A DNA stretch of 64,000 bases from Gymnopilus junonius (Eukaryota > Basidiomycota > Agaricomycetes > Agaricales > Galerinaceae), in assembly GCA_015501075.1 (NCBI GenBank), contig JADNYJ010000101.1, forward strand, positions 62,001 through 126,000, given 5' to 3'. The notes beneath the pieces were generated by a model. It had not been told where the DNA came from and made no database searches. It worked only from the letters and a program-made list of their open reading frames with translations. This document shows, in pieces, positions 11,521-22,800 of this stretch; position 1 is the first letter of the stretch, and each line of letters opens with the position of its first letter. Made by a program: the position numbers and the translations under genes.

Positions 11521-12413
11521 GGACGCAACATCCCAAATTGCTACTGTAGTGGGTGTCCCCTTGGCCGCTGTACCTGCGGGCCTAGCAATTCATTCTGCCC
11601 TCTAAGCCTTGCGCCCGAAATCCAAGCTGAAGAAATGGAGTATACGCATCGAACAGATTGCGGGAGTGGTAGCCTCTAAAGGGGAATACCTTTCTCCGAA
11701 TGAAATCAAGGACTTTATCAGGTTACTTCAACTATGAGTAGATAGTTAGCACCCTTTCAAAGAGAATTATTCACCTCAATTATACCGGTGCGGCAGTTAC
11801 ATGGCTTCGAGAGATGCCTTCACCCGAAGTATCAATAAAGGATTAATTAACGTATTATTTGGGAAGGGCAAAGAAACTGCAGGCGACCACTCGACGTCCG
11901 CTCGGCAAGCTTGGGAAAGGGGCCTTGTAAGTTCGCTCTTCTCCTGTTGAAGTCAGCGATTACTGAAAATATGCCCAGCGTCTTTCGACCGAAGCGTCAA
12001 CGAGAGAAGCCAAATCCCACTTGCTGAGGGACCTTCCATCCGGTTCAGCAAGCACCAATGACTCCACACCACCTTGTGATCTCCACACGGTCCATACTGA
12101 GTCGACATCAGCGTCCTCGAGAGCTCCAGAACCATATGAACACGGGCACCCCGACATTCCACCTTCGTTTTCGCAGTTATCATTATTCGAAAGCGAAAAT
12201 CATGGACAGGAGCCCGATAAGAATGGACACCATCTAGACTCTGAGTCGGCTCCGGACTATGACAGTTCTGATGAATCTGACCGCGTCACATCAAGAGAAA
12301 TTGCTGCTCTTTACGACATCTGGAGGCAATTTCCACAAGAAATAAACCCTTGGATGTCAACAGCTTCATTACTTGACAAAATGCGAGGAGCCTTAAGCAG
12401 GCAGACGGATTAA
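11521..12413 (+). pseudogene. hypothetical protein gene, apparently interrupted
   Basis: Not recognised. The smallest intact model starts at the ATG at 11801 with exons 11801-11926 and 11979-12413 (good GTAAGT donor). It encodes an acidic, Ser-rich protein ending TASLLDKMRGALSRQTD. Upstream, the ATG at 11521 opens a frame that runs through one in-frame TAA (11605-11607) into KKWSIRIEQIAGVVASKGEY, and a shifted frame then reads HLNYTGAAVTWLREMPSPEV just before the downstream ORF. These pieces look like one longer protein broken by a stop and a shift. An alternative is an intron at about 11552-11609 that would remove the TAA. The state is undecided; the C-terminal exon is the most secure part. 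Confidence 0.4.
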
Positions 12414-12791
12414 TGTGAACGGCGACGTAGTTTTCGGGCCGCTTATTAGCTTATTATTATTAGAGACATATGTATACTACTCATTCCCAGTCTTAGGGAC
12501 CAGACTACATAGGTAATACCAAAAAAAATCTTTGAAGACAAAATCTCGAGGCGATAGGTCCAGAGAGGGTCCTAGTACAACACGCTTGGTTAGCGAGAGA
12601 TTCTAGAACAAACTCCATTAGGAAAAGAAAGAAATCGCGGACATTGAAGTTCGAGCCGGTTGAGTATCGCCACATCATCTTATCTTAACTTTTCTTCAAC
12701 CAAATTTGAAGGGGTGGCGTAACGACATGGTGCTTAATGACTCAGCCCCACATGCTCGATGAGATACATTGCATGGAGGAATATTACAGAG
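12414..12791. other. convergent intergenic gap
   Basis: About 380 AT-rich bases between converging 3' ends. Nothing recognised. Confidence 0.45.
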
Positions 12792-14295
12792 TTAAATAGA
12801 TACGACAGCGCTCTTTGCTACGATTCGAGCAAGGAAGATGGACGTATTGGCTAGGACGATGAGATTTCCATCTCCTGCGAAAGCCATGTTGGCGACATCC
12901 GATCCAATGAACACTTTACCAAGCAGCACTCCGTCTGTCTGAAAATCTATAACAGCGTTTGTCAGAGCTTGATTGATACGAGTAGATTGCACGATCTGAC
13001 CTGCACGCCATCTCCACTGGCGACGTATAGGTTCCCTTTTGTGTCCACTTGAATTCCATCTGGACCTCCGGAATCTATATAAGCGAAAACGCGTCGGTTA
13101 CTGAAAAAGAAAGTCTCGGGGTCGATATCGAAGGCATATCTGTACTGCGATGTGAGAAAAGTCGACGTCCATTATTGAAGACGTACACAGTCGATGGGAG
13201 CGTCGAGTTCGTTATGCCTGCCGAGTCACCTCTGAAAAAATCTCGTCAGCGAAAATTCTGAGGAATAGGAGTAACAAACCATACACATAGGCGATTTTTC
13301 CTGTAGGATTGATAGCAATCCCGTTCGGGGTTACAAAGTTATCAGCCACCATGCGGACGAGTCCTGTTTCCGGATCGAACATGTAGACTTGACTCGGGAG
13401 CGAAGGAGGTGGCTTCTGGTCGTCTGTGAATCCTAAACTGAACAAGAAATTCGTCGTCAGTAGAATGAGAAGATGAAAAAGAAACTTACTTGTCGTCAGT
13501 GAAGAATATCTTTCCACTAGGATGAATTTTAAGATCGTTCATAGAGTTGAATTGTCGAGCAAAGAAGTTGTCGAGCAGAACGGTAGCATTGTTGGGTGTC
13601 TTGGGATTGACGAGAACGAGAGCAGAAGGCAAATTTCCTCGACCACGCGTAGTGAGAAGGAGAGATCCTTTGAATGGGCCCGTTCCGCCATTTGTTATCT
13701 GTACTGTTTCCGGAAGAGAGAGCTAACACAAAGTCAGAGGTCAGAACATGAGCCATGAATGGATTGCTCACCGTTTCAAAGGGAACATTGATATCAGCGA
13801 CCTTTTGCGCCAGAGCATTTTCAACCAGGGTCATGTTGATTTTGCTGATCTGATTACTATGGGTGAAGCTACTCTCTGGAGGGAAGACGCTACTGGCGAA
13901 GAAGATCTCGTTTGTAGGGGGATTGAAGATCGGAGCTTCAAAGGCGAAACCGGACGCAAATGTCGCGTTTTTGGCTATGCTTCTAACAAAGGCGTTGGGA
14001 CCGAGGACAGTGAGGAAGTCGGGATGAAATATCTGGAAGAAAGGAGGTGTCGTGTTGGTCGGATTGAATTGTTGAATTAATCCATTTTGTCGGAATGTCG
14101 CATTTTGGCCGAGTACCGCGAAAGACGACGGTGGGATTGACTGAGGAATATGAGAAATTATACAAATGGTCATTACTTTAGATCAATAAGTGAACGTACC
14201 ACTGCACCAGCTAAATCGCCTATGTCTGGCGAAAGCGCCTGTGAGCTGATTGAGATGATCGATGAAAGTGCTACCAGCTTCGCTAGACAGAACAT
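12792..14295 (-). CDS. secreted SMP-30/lactonohydrolase-like protein
   Basis: Seven exons (14200-14295, 13772-14140, 13490-13722, 13280-13437, 13189-13229, 13001-13144, 12792-12938) give 395 residues in frame. The start MFCLAKLVALSSIISISSQA is a good signal peptide, so the product is probably secreted. Six-bladed propeller motifs of the SMP-30/gluconolactonase/LRE family (PF08450-like) are clear: FNSMNDLKIHPSGKIFFTD, VADNFVTPNGIAINPTGK, GGPDGIQVDTKGNLYVASGD and a final blade with GKVFIGSDVANMAFAGDGN. Asn and Asp in the NDL, PNG and PDG turns are the usual divalent-metal ligands. Fungal relatives hydrolyse sugar or aldonate lactones, but the substrate here cannot be told. Several Asn-x-Ser/Thr sites fit a secreted glycoprotein. 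Introns are 44-62 nt. Confidence 0.87.
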
Positions 14296-15333
14296 GCTTT
14301 CCTTGTTGAAGACATCTTACACTGGACGCTTTTTATAATATGCTATTTATATCGAGGAAGACGTCCCTGTGCGAATTGAATCTATAAAAGACTGGGAAAA
14401 CGTCAGCGAAGTTGAGCACGAGAATCGAACTGAGAGGACCTCTGAGGATGTTCCCCAAGAAAAGACAACAAATCCAATACGCGATGGTTTGAAAAGGCAA
14501 TTTAGGACACACCATCGAAAGGAATACCGCATGGCAAGCAGCAGGAGTGGGGTGATTGGACAAATCCACGGTTGTGAGACCCGAAGCACTAAGCGTATGG
14601 AATGGATGTTTTTCGGCCATAGAACCCTAGAGCTCCTTCCGCACGCAGCTATTCTTTTGTCGTTCCACACCATATTGAAGGATGTTGATAACCCGAATGG
14701 CGACGAGACTACTGACAGCCCAAAAATTGCTTTGAACGCGTGGTGGGAAATGCTGACACAAGCAACTTTCAATCAATTTCCACTGTTCCCTAAATCTCTC
14801 CCTTCAATTGCTGTTCTCCAGTTCTATTCAGTGAAATTTCGTACCCCTGCTACACTAAATGACCAATCGAAATCCAAGACTCTATTTTCCTAGAAAGTTT
14901 GGCAATCCACCTTCCCTTTCATTTGAATATTAAATCGTTCTGCTGCCGAGCTTCACGAATTAATGCTTGGACTATGCTTCGTGGGAGTTGAAGTTGCTCT
15001 AAAAATTGTTGTAATCAGTTTCGGATTTTGTGCTAGCCGCAGGTTGGGTTCAGTTTACTGGTCTGCGCTCAGACGGTCTAAACGCAGACTAGGTAGTCTA
15101 ACCACATAATATAACACTGTTTTCTAATGGAATTTATTTCAATAAATACTCGTTTATTTGCCTTTCTTCACGAAGTACGCTTCAGGAATCAATGCAGAAT
15201 TACCGACAAGTCATGCAATTCTTAACAGACACTCTGAGACGCATCATGAGCATCCTCTACTCCTACAAATGATATTCCCCTTCCTTATTCTATTACAGCC
15301 CACTTCTATTCTATTCCTGTTGACACATCAATA
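14296..15333. other. intergenic, no convincing gene
   Basis: About 1 kb. A 174-codon frame on + (14369-14893) opens with GTG rather than ATG and overlaps a 141-codon frame on - that opens with TTG. Neither shows a family motif or splice partner, so neither is called. Confidence 0.5.
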
Positions 15334-17034
15334 CTATGAACTAGCGTTCTTAGCAGCCGCCTCATCAGCAATGGCATCTGCGACGACTGCAGGACCAGGG
15401 GTGATAGTCGGTGCAGGGGCTTCAGTAGCTGACGTGGTAGGCGCTACAGCTGCTGGTTGGACAACATTGGCGTTTTTTCCCTTCCCCGGAGGTGGTGGGT
15501 GGTATACTTTCTCCTACGCAGGAAAAAATCCATGTAAGAAAGAGAAAGAGCGTGTCGTATGAAGAGGGAATAACAAACCTTTTTCTTCTTATTAAAAGGC
15601 TTCGCATTCGGATCAGGGTAAGCCAGCTTCTCGATCCTCTGCCACTCCTCATCAGCCTCAAACGCCTTCCTGATCGGCTCAAGCAGCCTCACGATCCCAT
15701 TCGCTACACTAGCTTTCAGATCCTTGGGATGCAGTTTCTTCTCCTTAAAGTCCACCTCAACTTCGTCGTAGTTCTTATAATGACTGTTCCCACCAAACTT
15801 CTCATCGCGCTCAACGCTGAACACCGTTCCTTCAGGAGCATTATCACTGATAAATGGTCTATGATCACCCAGGCCTTCTTCAAGGACGCCATGATATTGT
15901 CCAGAGAGTCTTTCCAGGCGGAGCTGGGATATGGGAATGAGCACCGCTTCGACGAACGCGAGCACGCCGTTGCCTTCGACTGTGCCTTCTTCGCAAAATG
16001 CAGACTTGAGCTTTTTGCGGATGGTTTCGGCCGTATCCAGGAAATCGATTTTGGAGTTGGGATCAGACGCGGACATTTTGCCTCCTGCGAGGCCGGGTAC
16101 CATGGCGTTCATTAAGTGGGCGCGCTTAGCGTACCCGAGTCTTGGAAGGTAGAGTTCGGCGAATGTAAAAATTTTGCGCTAGAGAAATGGAAGGGTGAAC
16201 GATCAGAATTGTATGAAGAGAAGAGATATTGAAGATTTACGAACTTGATCAACACCACCAAACTGGAAATCGACGTCCAGGTACTGTTCATCCAGCGCTT
16301 GCAATCCAGGGTACAACAGCCCACTCAGCAGCGGGCTCTCAACCTGCTTCACGACCTCCGCACCAGCCTTCTTCGCGTCGTGCTCGGTGACCGTCGCACA
16401 TAACCTGTAATTGTCCATGTTATACTCTTTTGTTAATTGGTAGGAGGAACCTTGGACGAAAGTGAGTTTTGAGGTGGGTATGCCGAGTGACTTGAAGACG
16501 GTCTTCAAGAGGTATTCGTAGTATTTTGTGCGGTACTCTACAAGCTCAAGGGGAGCTTTCATGTTGTCTAAGAAGGCGTGGACGTCTGAGGTTGTGATGG
16601 TTCAAGATCGTGTGCTGATTTGGAGGGTTCAGGAGTACTGACCTGCTAGCAGGATTTTCACCTACGTTGTTGAAGTGATCAGAGAAGATACGAGATAAAA
16701 AATAAGCATATTAACGTACGTGTACACCAGCCTGTAAGAAATCAGCCATCTTTGTTAATGGGACAAAATATCCGATATGGGCTGAACGAAAAAATTAGTG
16801 TGCTTGACAGACGGACTGAAGGACAAGATAACCCACGTCTTCCAGTTGGCGCAGATCCTATTCAGAACCAATAAGTAACTTAAGAAGAAAAGAAAGAAAA
16901 AACAAGCGTTCAAACCCACCCCAGTAACATTTTGGATCCCTCCCTTCAGTCAAAATAGCCTTGATCAAGTCACCCCCAAGGACTTCTTGCAGCCTCCTCG
17001 TGATAAGCTCGTACTTAGCCTCTGCAGACGCCAT
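15334..17034 (-). CDS. TYS1: tyrosyl-tRNA synthetase, cytosolic
   Basis: Seven exons (16920-17034, 16837-16857, 16720-16781, 16643-16661, 16245-16585, 15579-16178, 15334-15513) give 445 residues. This class I synthetase charges tRNA-Tyr. The nucleotide-binding motif is APTGRPHIGYF (HIGH-like, HIGY). The active-site region has [15 protein letters not shown] and [20 protein letters not shown] (the Tyr/Gln/Asp substrate residues). The second ATP motif is KMSAS, as in eukaryotic/archaeal-type TyrRS. The C-terminal tail is Ala/Pro-rich and low-complexity, with no EMAP-II-like domain, so it resembles the short fungal form rather than the animal form. Exons 2 and 4 are only 21 and 19 nt. Start chosen at the first [18 protein letters not shown]. 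Confidence 0.96.
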
Positions 17035-18389
17035 AGTTGATTATTTTCTTTCTTTTATTTTGCTTTTTTGGGAGGAAGAACAATAAGGAGAGAAATAAAA
17101 GGATCGAATGTCGACAGGCGGGAGGTGATGAGATGGCAAAAGACGACAATCAGGGAAAATCTTATCAAGTGACTCATAATGACTCACGATCATTCCGCGG
17201 AGTTTACCGAGAAGGCTTTGGCTTGGAAAGTACATAAATATTGTCATAGTCACACGTTACTGTAGTTCGTTCTTACACACCCGGGTCGTTCTATCAACCT
17301 GAGTTTGAATCTGGCCAAACAAAGTAGCGTTCAAGTCTGAGTCAAGTTCACTTTGAAAACAAAGGAGCTGAGTGGGTTTAGATCTGCCGGATCTTGAGCC
17401 CAGCGCATCTCCAATTTGCGCTCAACTCATTTCCCTTGGGGCTGCGCTATATTTACATGCCCCTCGGAACGCACATCCGGTGGCTCAATCGGCCATTCTC
17501 GGAATTTCGGGTACACCCTGCTCATCGTCGCCCACGACGCCGCCGCCTTCATTGCAGCCTCAATTTCTCATTTGGATGTTGAAAATAAACATTGCATATT
17601 GTAACTCGAATACATGATAGATAAAATGTCTTAAAAGAGAGGTTCACCAAGGCGAAAAAGCTCAGGGAACTCAAACCCCTGTCCTGTCAACACAGTGCAA
17701 CCTTTGTCCAGACCGTCTGAGGACACCCTAGAAGATGCATGTCAGGTGTGTATCCATCTCTGGACAAAGATAAGACTCACCTTCCATAAGCCAGGTCCGT
17801 ATCATCCCTCCCCCTCTCTTGTCAACGCACTGCAATTCTTGTCCTTCAAAAGATGTTCAAGGATGCGCTACAGGAATGTGTGTCAGGTGTGTATCTCCAG
17901 ATAGGGGTAAGGCTCACCTTTAATAAACCGAGACCTTGCTGTTGGGAAGAAGGAAGTCAGAACACAACAGAACAAGTCACAAAGCCGACATAAGTTTGCG
18001 AGCGAAAGACTGTGCCATTCAACATGGTGCCAGACAGGAGGCAATCAGGGAACAACTGATCACAGCCAACGCACACGGGACAAACCCCCGTGAAAGCCAA
18101 CAAGACGGCTTTGTCGCAGGACGAAGAACAAAGAAATGGTGGATGAGTCGACGGGGGTGGTGTGAGGAAGATCTAAGAAAATTGCACAGCACACGGCCAG
18201 GTCACACGGCCAGGTCACATGGCTGTCACACAGATCCAAAGGGTGTGCAGTGGCAATACCGCGTCATCTCCGTCTTCTGCCCAGCCTGTCGAAAGCCCAG
18301 CCTCACGAACGATGGAACATGGCAAGACAGAAATTTTATTCGAGAATATTGTAAATTAATTAGCACTTAATTTATTACCCATAACGTGC
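17035..18389. other. intergenic with a diverged tandem duplication
   Basis: Upstream region of the TyrRS gene followed by non-coding DNA. It holds the tandem duplication listed at 17680-17942 and a 16-bp direct repeat near 18190-18220 (cacggccaggtcaca). A 144-codon frame at 17936-18370 begins at a CTG-like codon and shows no family motif; not called. Confidence 0.45.
17680..17942. repeat. diverged tandem duplication, two ~125-bp units
   Basis: Two imperfect copies in the same orientation, about 17680-17815 and 17816-17942. Each opens with a C(T)TGTCAACRCAGTGCAA-like block, has an AAGATG/GATGCA-type centre, shares TGTCAGGTGTGTATC, and ends near AAG-CTCACCTTNNATAA. Identity looks moderate, so the duplication is old. 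No coding potential was seen. Confidence 0.6.
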
Positions 18390-19825
18390 TCACTGGCCAT
18401 GCGCTGCCATGAGCAAACTCGGCATGCCAGTTTGCATGAAAGAGAATTGTTGCTGTGGCGAGGCCGCAAATGACATGCCGGGGTTGGAAGTGGAAGGCTG
18501 AGATGAGAACATAGGTGCAGAATGAGGGACTGCTGGTGTATAAGTACTATCTGTCAGCATAGTGGGCTCAAAGATATAGTAATCGATGTCCTTGAGTCGT
18601 ATCATAGGCGTCGTGTCTTCCGGACGAATCTCATGAAGCCATCGAGATGCCTGACGAGCTTCTGAAAGGTTCGGTCCCGCATCCTCTGGATAAGTCCATA
18701 AATGCGGCCTAACCTCTGGATTGGCCATTTCCTACAGAGCATATTAGTAGGAATAATGATCCAGAATTGGTGACTTACTTGCGCTAATATCTGCGACAAA
18801 CTATTGACGAAATATTTATGACCAAGGACGCCATCGTATTCAATAGTGTCGATGCCGCAAGATTTTTGAAGGAACTTGTCGAGGTTGTTCATTGTTTTGA
18901 CTGAAGGAACACTGTCGGTGTCATTCACTCGCAATAGCCAAAGGAACAAATCCAGCTGGCGACGCGAGAATACAGAGCGCGGAAGATGCATTAAAATGTC
19001 GAGTGTGCACGTCTGATTGAGAGGCATTCATTGATGTATAAAGGAAGGAATAGAGTCAGAAGTACGTACAATTTTGTCATGCCAAGGAAACCAGTCGCGT
19101 GCAGTTTGTGGATCGGAGGTCTGATTCCTGGCTCTTTTGGACGAGTGCACATCTGCTGGGCTATCCGTGAAGTCTGCATTCGGATTTTCTGAACCGCGTT
19201 AGCACAATTTCGAAGTACAGACTCAGGTAATTGTGAACTCACCATCATAAAGTTCTTCACTAGACACACTTCCTCGTTCTACCTGCTCATCATCGCTGAG
19301 GTCTGCATTGAGAAAGTCGAGGGACGCCTGTGTGACTTGAGCGAAAATCCGCTGCAGAGGCGCGGGTTCCAGTTCAGTTTCACCGACAGCCTCGAGCAGA
19401 TTCCAGTCGATACCCGTTACGGGTGAGGGAGAGTTTTGAGTAATGTCAGCCCCAGGTGGAAGGGCTGGATGGGAAGGAGGATAGAGTGGCTGGGAAACAT
19501 TGCCTGTGGCTGCAAGAAGCAAGGTGCGGAATCCGTCTTCAACGACCGTCGAATTGGGAAGACTGTTGACAGCCTGAGAACGACGCTTGGCAGCTTCGGC
19601 GAGCATAAACTTCGTCAGTGCGGCATTGTGCGTGTCTGTCTCTTCATGTCCCTTGCAATTGTAAGAAAGTCATTCACGGTGGTCGGCACAAGGTTTGCAG
19701 GTGAAGACCGTGCTTCCATCAGGTTTAACGTGAGGCGTCCAGTCTGTGATCATTGAATTGAATTTCCATGACGTCATATTCTTGAGAAAAGAAGACTGAC
19801 ATTCGAGATTGGGCTCATAAGGCAT
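18390..19825 (-). pseudogene. Plavaka-like transposon protein, N-terminal portion, one nonsense codon
   Basis: Five exons join in one frame: 19801-19825, 19243-19743, 19070-19188, 18779-19012, 18390-18731 (1221 nt). They carry a single in-frame TGA at 19670-19672. The TGA sits inside a probable zinc finger (FTCKPC ... CKGH ... H). Downstream blocks RDWFPWHDKITCTLDILMHL, DTIEYDGVLGHKYFVNSLSQ and NPEVRPHLWTYPEDAGPNLS match my memory of the N-terminal region of large Plavaka/KDZ-associated transposon proteins common in Agaricomycetes. The long catalytic part that should follow is missing. The frame instead ends in a Ser/Pro/Gln/Met-rich tail. It reads as a truncated, possibly inactivated relic, though a TGA from assembly error or a short expressed derivative cannot be excluded. 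Confidence 0.55.
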
Positions 19826-22800
19826 TGTGCGGCGGGGACTTTCTTGTTTGGATGAGGCTTCCCGAGATGGTGTTCAGAGGATGGATCGTACTCAAAGTGT
19901 ATTTCAAAAAAATTTCAAATCCTCAGAACTCGCACCCAACGCGATCTGCGGTTTAAGTTTGTTGCATTCCGACGGAGCTTGAACTGTGTGCAGTAAAAAT
20001 AAGAACTCAACGCAAATTCAGACCCAATTTGTATTTACTCTCGGACGCTTAAACCTAACGCATTCGAAGGTCCGGGTGTGTACCATGTTCACGTTACTTC
20101 CCCGCCAACTTCTATCCATGCGCCCACTTGCCTTCGCTCTGATTCTCTGAGCTGATCAGCTTGTATCCAGTCTTAATTTGAACCTCCTTTAATTCTCTCC
20201 TCTAAATGTGGTACTGGCCCCTTTTTGGATAGATTGAGTTTTTCTCCTTTCTCCGGCATCATTGCTAGTCCATAGGGAACTTCAGAATACGTCAGAAATG
20301 TACAAAATCGTTCGTATGCGTTCATTTCCTTCACCCCTCAGAAGAGGACTCCACGCGATGTCAGTATTTCCCTTATTTTCTCTCGTGTCATTCTGTACTC
20401 CAGATATCACGACTTCCCACCTTCGCCGAACTTGATATTGATGAGAGAATTTGCGTTATCTAGACGAGTTTTTTCCCATGATGAGTTGTTTTCTTGCATG
20501 CTCATAGTGACTTCGATCTCTTCGCTCGTCAGAAGTTTGAAAGCAGGCTATGGGGTTTCTTTTTTCGTCTTCTAAAGGTTCATATAGAAATTGCCTGTCA
20601 AATCCTGCCAAGAACTCTTACTTGATATCTAACCCGCAGGATCTGCAATACCCTCCTGGTTCAGGCGGATGCTAAGTATTAGTTACGTGATTCGGAGAAT
20701 ACTAGTATTGTTTTTTTTCGGCACGAAAGGCTGGAAAGGACGAGGATAAATTATAATTCCTGTTCCATGCGGATCGAGTTTCCCATTAATCCTAACTCCC
20801 TTTTCTCTTTTGTTTTGTCTGCTTGCTTCGCTTCATTCTGTGGAAGTGGAAGTCATGAAATATGCCACTATTTGGTTATTTTTCTATATATCCATATTCG
20901 ATGTCCGACCTGCTTGCCAATACTCTGCCTCCGATTTCTCATTATCCAATGGTGGATGCGGACCCATATTGACGCTCGATTAGTTCAAGTGTTAAGTCAA
21001 GCTTGATTGATCGCATGTCACGACTTGCAGGTATGCGCCTCCCTTCATCGGAGTACAAAGTTGCATATTTCCGCCAGAAACAGAATTCATAGGAACAAAT
21101 TTCGAGGAACCGCTTTCAAGCCGGTTCTCATAAAAAGTAGCCTCTCGTTCGCCATATTTTGTTCTCCTTTCTTCGCAATTCGTAAGGACGTCATTAGCTT
21201 GGTCTTTGGGACTTGCAGACCATTCACATGGTGCTGGGGAATAGGAGGTTGCAGCGAGGCGGTATCAGAAATGACCTTGTAATCTTTTCATTAGATTCAT
21301 TTCTGACCAGGATAAATATTCTCACAAATGTATACTAGGTATGTCCACAGCAGGTAATCTCTTTATTCTTCAAAATCGACTCGATTGATACATTTGAGTG
21401 GATAACATCAGTGTTATGTGTATTCGACTCAAATTCTTTATGCCGGCATAATTCCGGGTCAGTGAGTTATTAACGCCAGACCTCGACAAAGAAAACATCC
21501 ATGTTCGAAAACCCATATGAAAGAGGTTGTCAATTTTCAATGACGCCTGATTTTCACTCAGTACTTAAGCTCTCGAGGTAAGTCTGTGACATGCTTTGGA
21601 CGCCTCTCCACATAATTACATAGAACTTCCTTGGAAATTATCAACACGGAAGGCTCTTTGTTTCTTACACAATGAATTCCAAAGGTCGATTTACTGCTTC
21701 TTTCGGGCATCAATGAACTTGTAGTAATTTAGCTCTTCAGAGTTCAAACTTCCATGATTCAAGCAACGTCCACAAGCATTTGCGCGCAGGCTGCATCAAA
21801 AATCAAGGGTCTCGAAGACGGTAGTGCAGTACTAGGTAGGAATTGTTAAATTGTTATTTTAGGCAATGGAGCTAGCGATCTCGTGGGACGGGACATTTTT
21901 AGCCCCTTAGCACTGTATTTATCGCATTTACATGAAGGTGTTAGTTATCCTTCAGTAACATGGAGTATGCTTCGTGTTGAGTCTGTTGTAAGGTCTTTTG
22001 AGCGTTTGGCACGCCAATGCACACTTGCCACGCTAGCGCCACGCTTTGTCACATAGTTCCATTGGGGCTAGCAAAAATCAACTGATTTAGAATGTACTCC
22101 TCCGTGATACTCAGCGACGTTTCTAGATAGAGCACGTTTTTAAATTAACATTTCATCGCCTTCTGTAATCAGAGAAAAAAAATACTTCTGCATCTGGAAC
22201 CTTTTTCACAGGCAGCCGAAGAGTCACGACAGCTTCTGGAATGCCAGAACGTTCCAAAATACGAAGGTGCTTCAGGAGAGATTTGGGAAGTTTATTTAAT
22301 AGAGGTACCATAAGATTTTCCGACACGTTGGGCGAAAGAATGTAAAAGGAACTGCAATCGATCGATCGGGGGTAAGTCCACTTGCAGATTAAGTTCACTC
22401 TCAGGCTGTAACAATGGCTGCGTATCTCAAAGGCGACAATCTCCTTCGCGTGTCGGATATCGGATGGTTCGTGTGCTTATGATTGAAAGGGCGCAAACAG
22501 GGCGAAGTACCAGACCCGAACGTCCAGGCGATCCCACGACGGTGGGAGTACGCAACCAGCAAGAAAATATCGAAGAAATGATGGGCTACACTAGAACGAT
22601 ATGCTATAATTAATATCCGCGTCTATTTGAAGGAAAATGAATATGAACGAGTTTCTTCCACTTCCAGGATAATGATAGAAAAAGGAGAAGAAATTGCAGG
22701 ACGTGATGGTTACTTCATTTCAGGTTAAGCAGATTACTTTCGGAACTTCCTCCTCAGGAATCGAGAATCTCGGTCTTGAATGTGCCGTGTTCGCTCTGTA

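Noticed and set aside
14347..14893. Overlapping long frames on both strands (174 and 141 codons)
   Set aside because: They start at GTG and TTG, mirror each other, and contain no family motif or splice partner.
18190..18222. Short direct repeats considered as a CRISPR-like array
   Set aside because: Only two copies with no spacer pattern, and the window is clearly eukaryotic.
17936..18370. 144-codon frame on +
   Set aside because: No ATG start, no motif, and it includes a low-complexity direct repeat (CACGGCCAGGTCACA).
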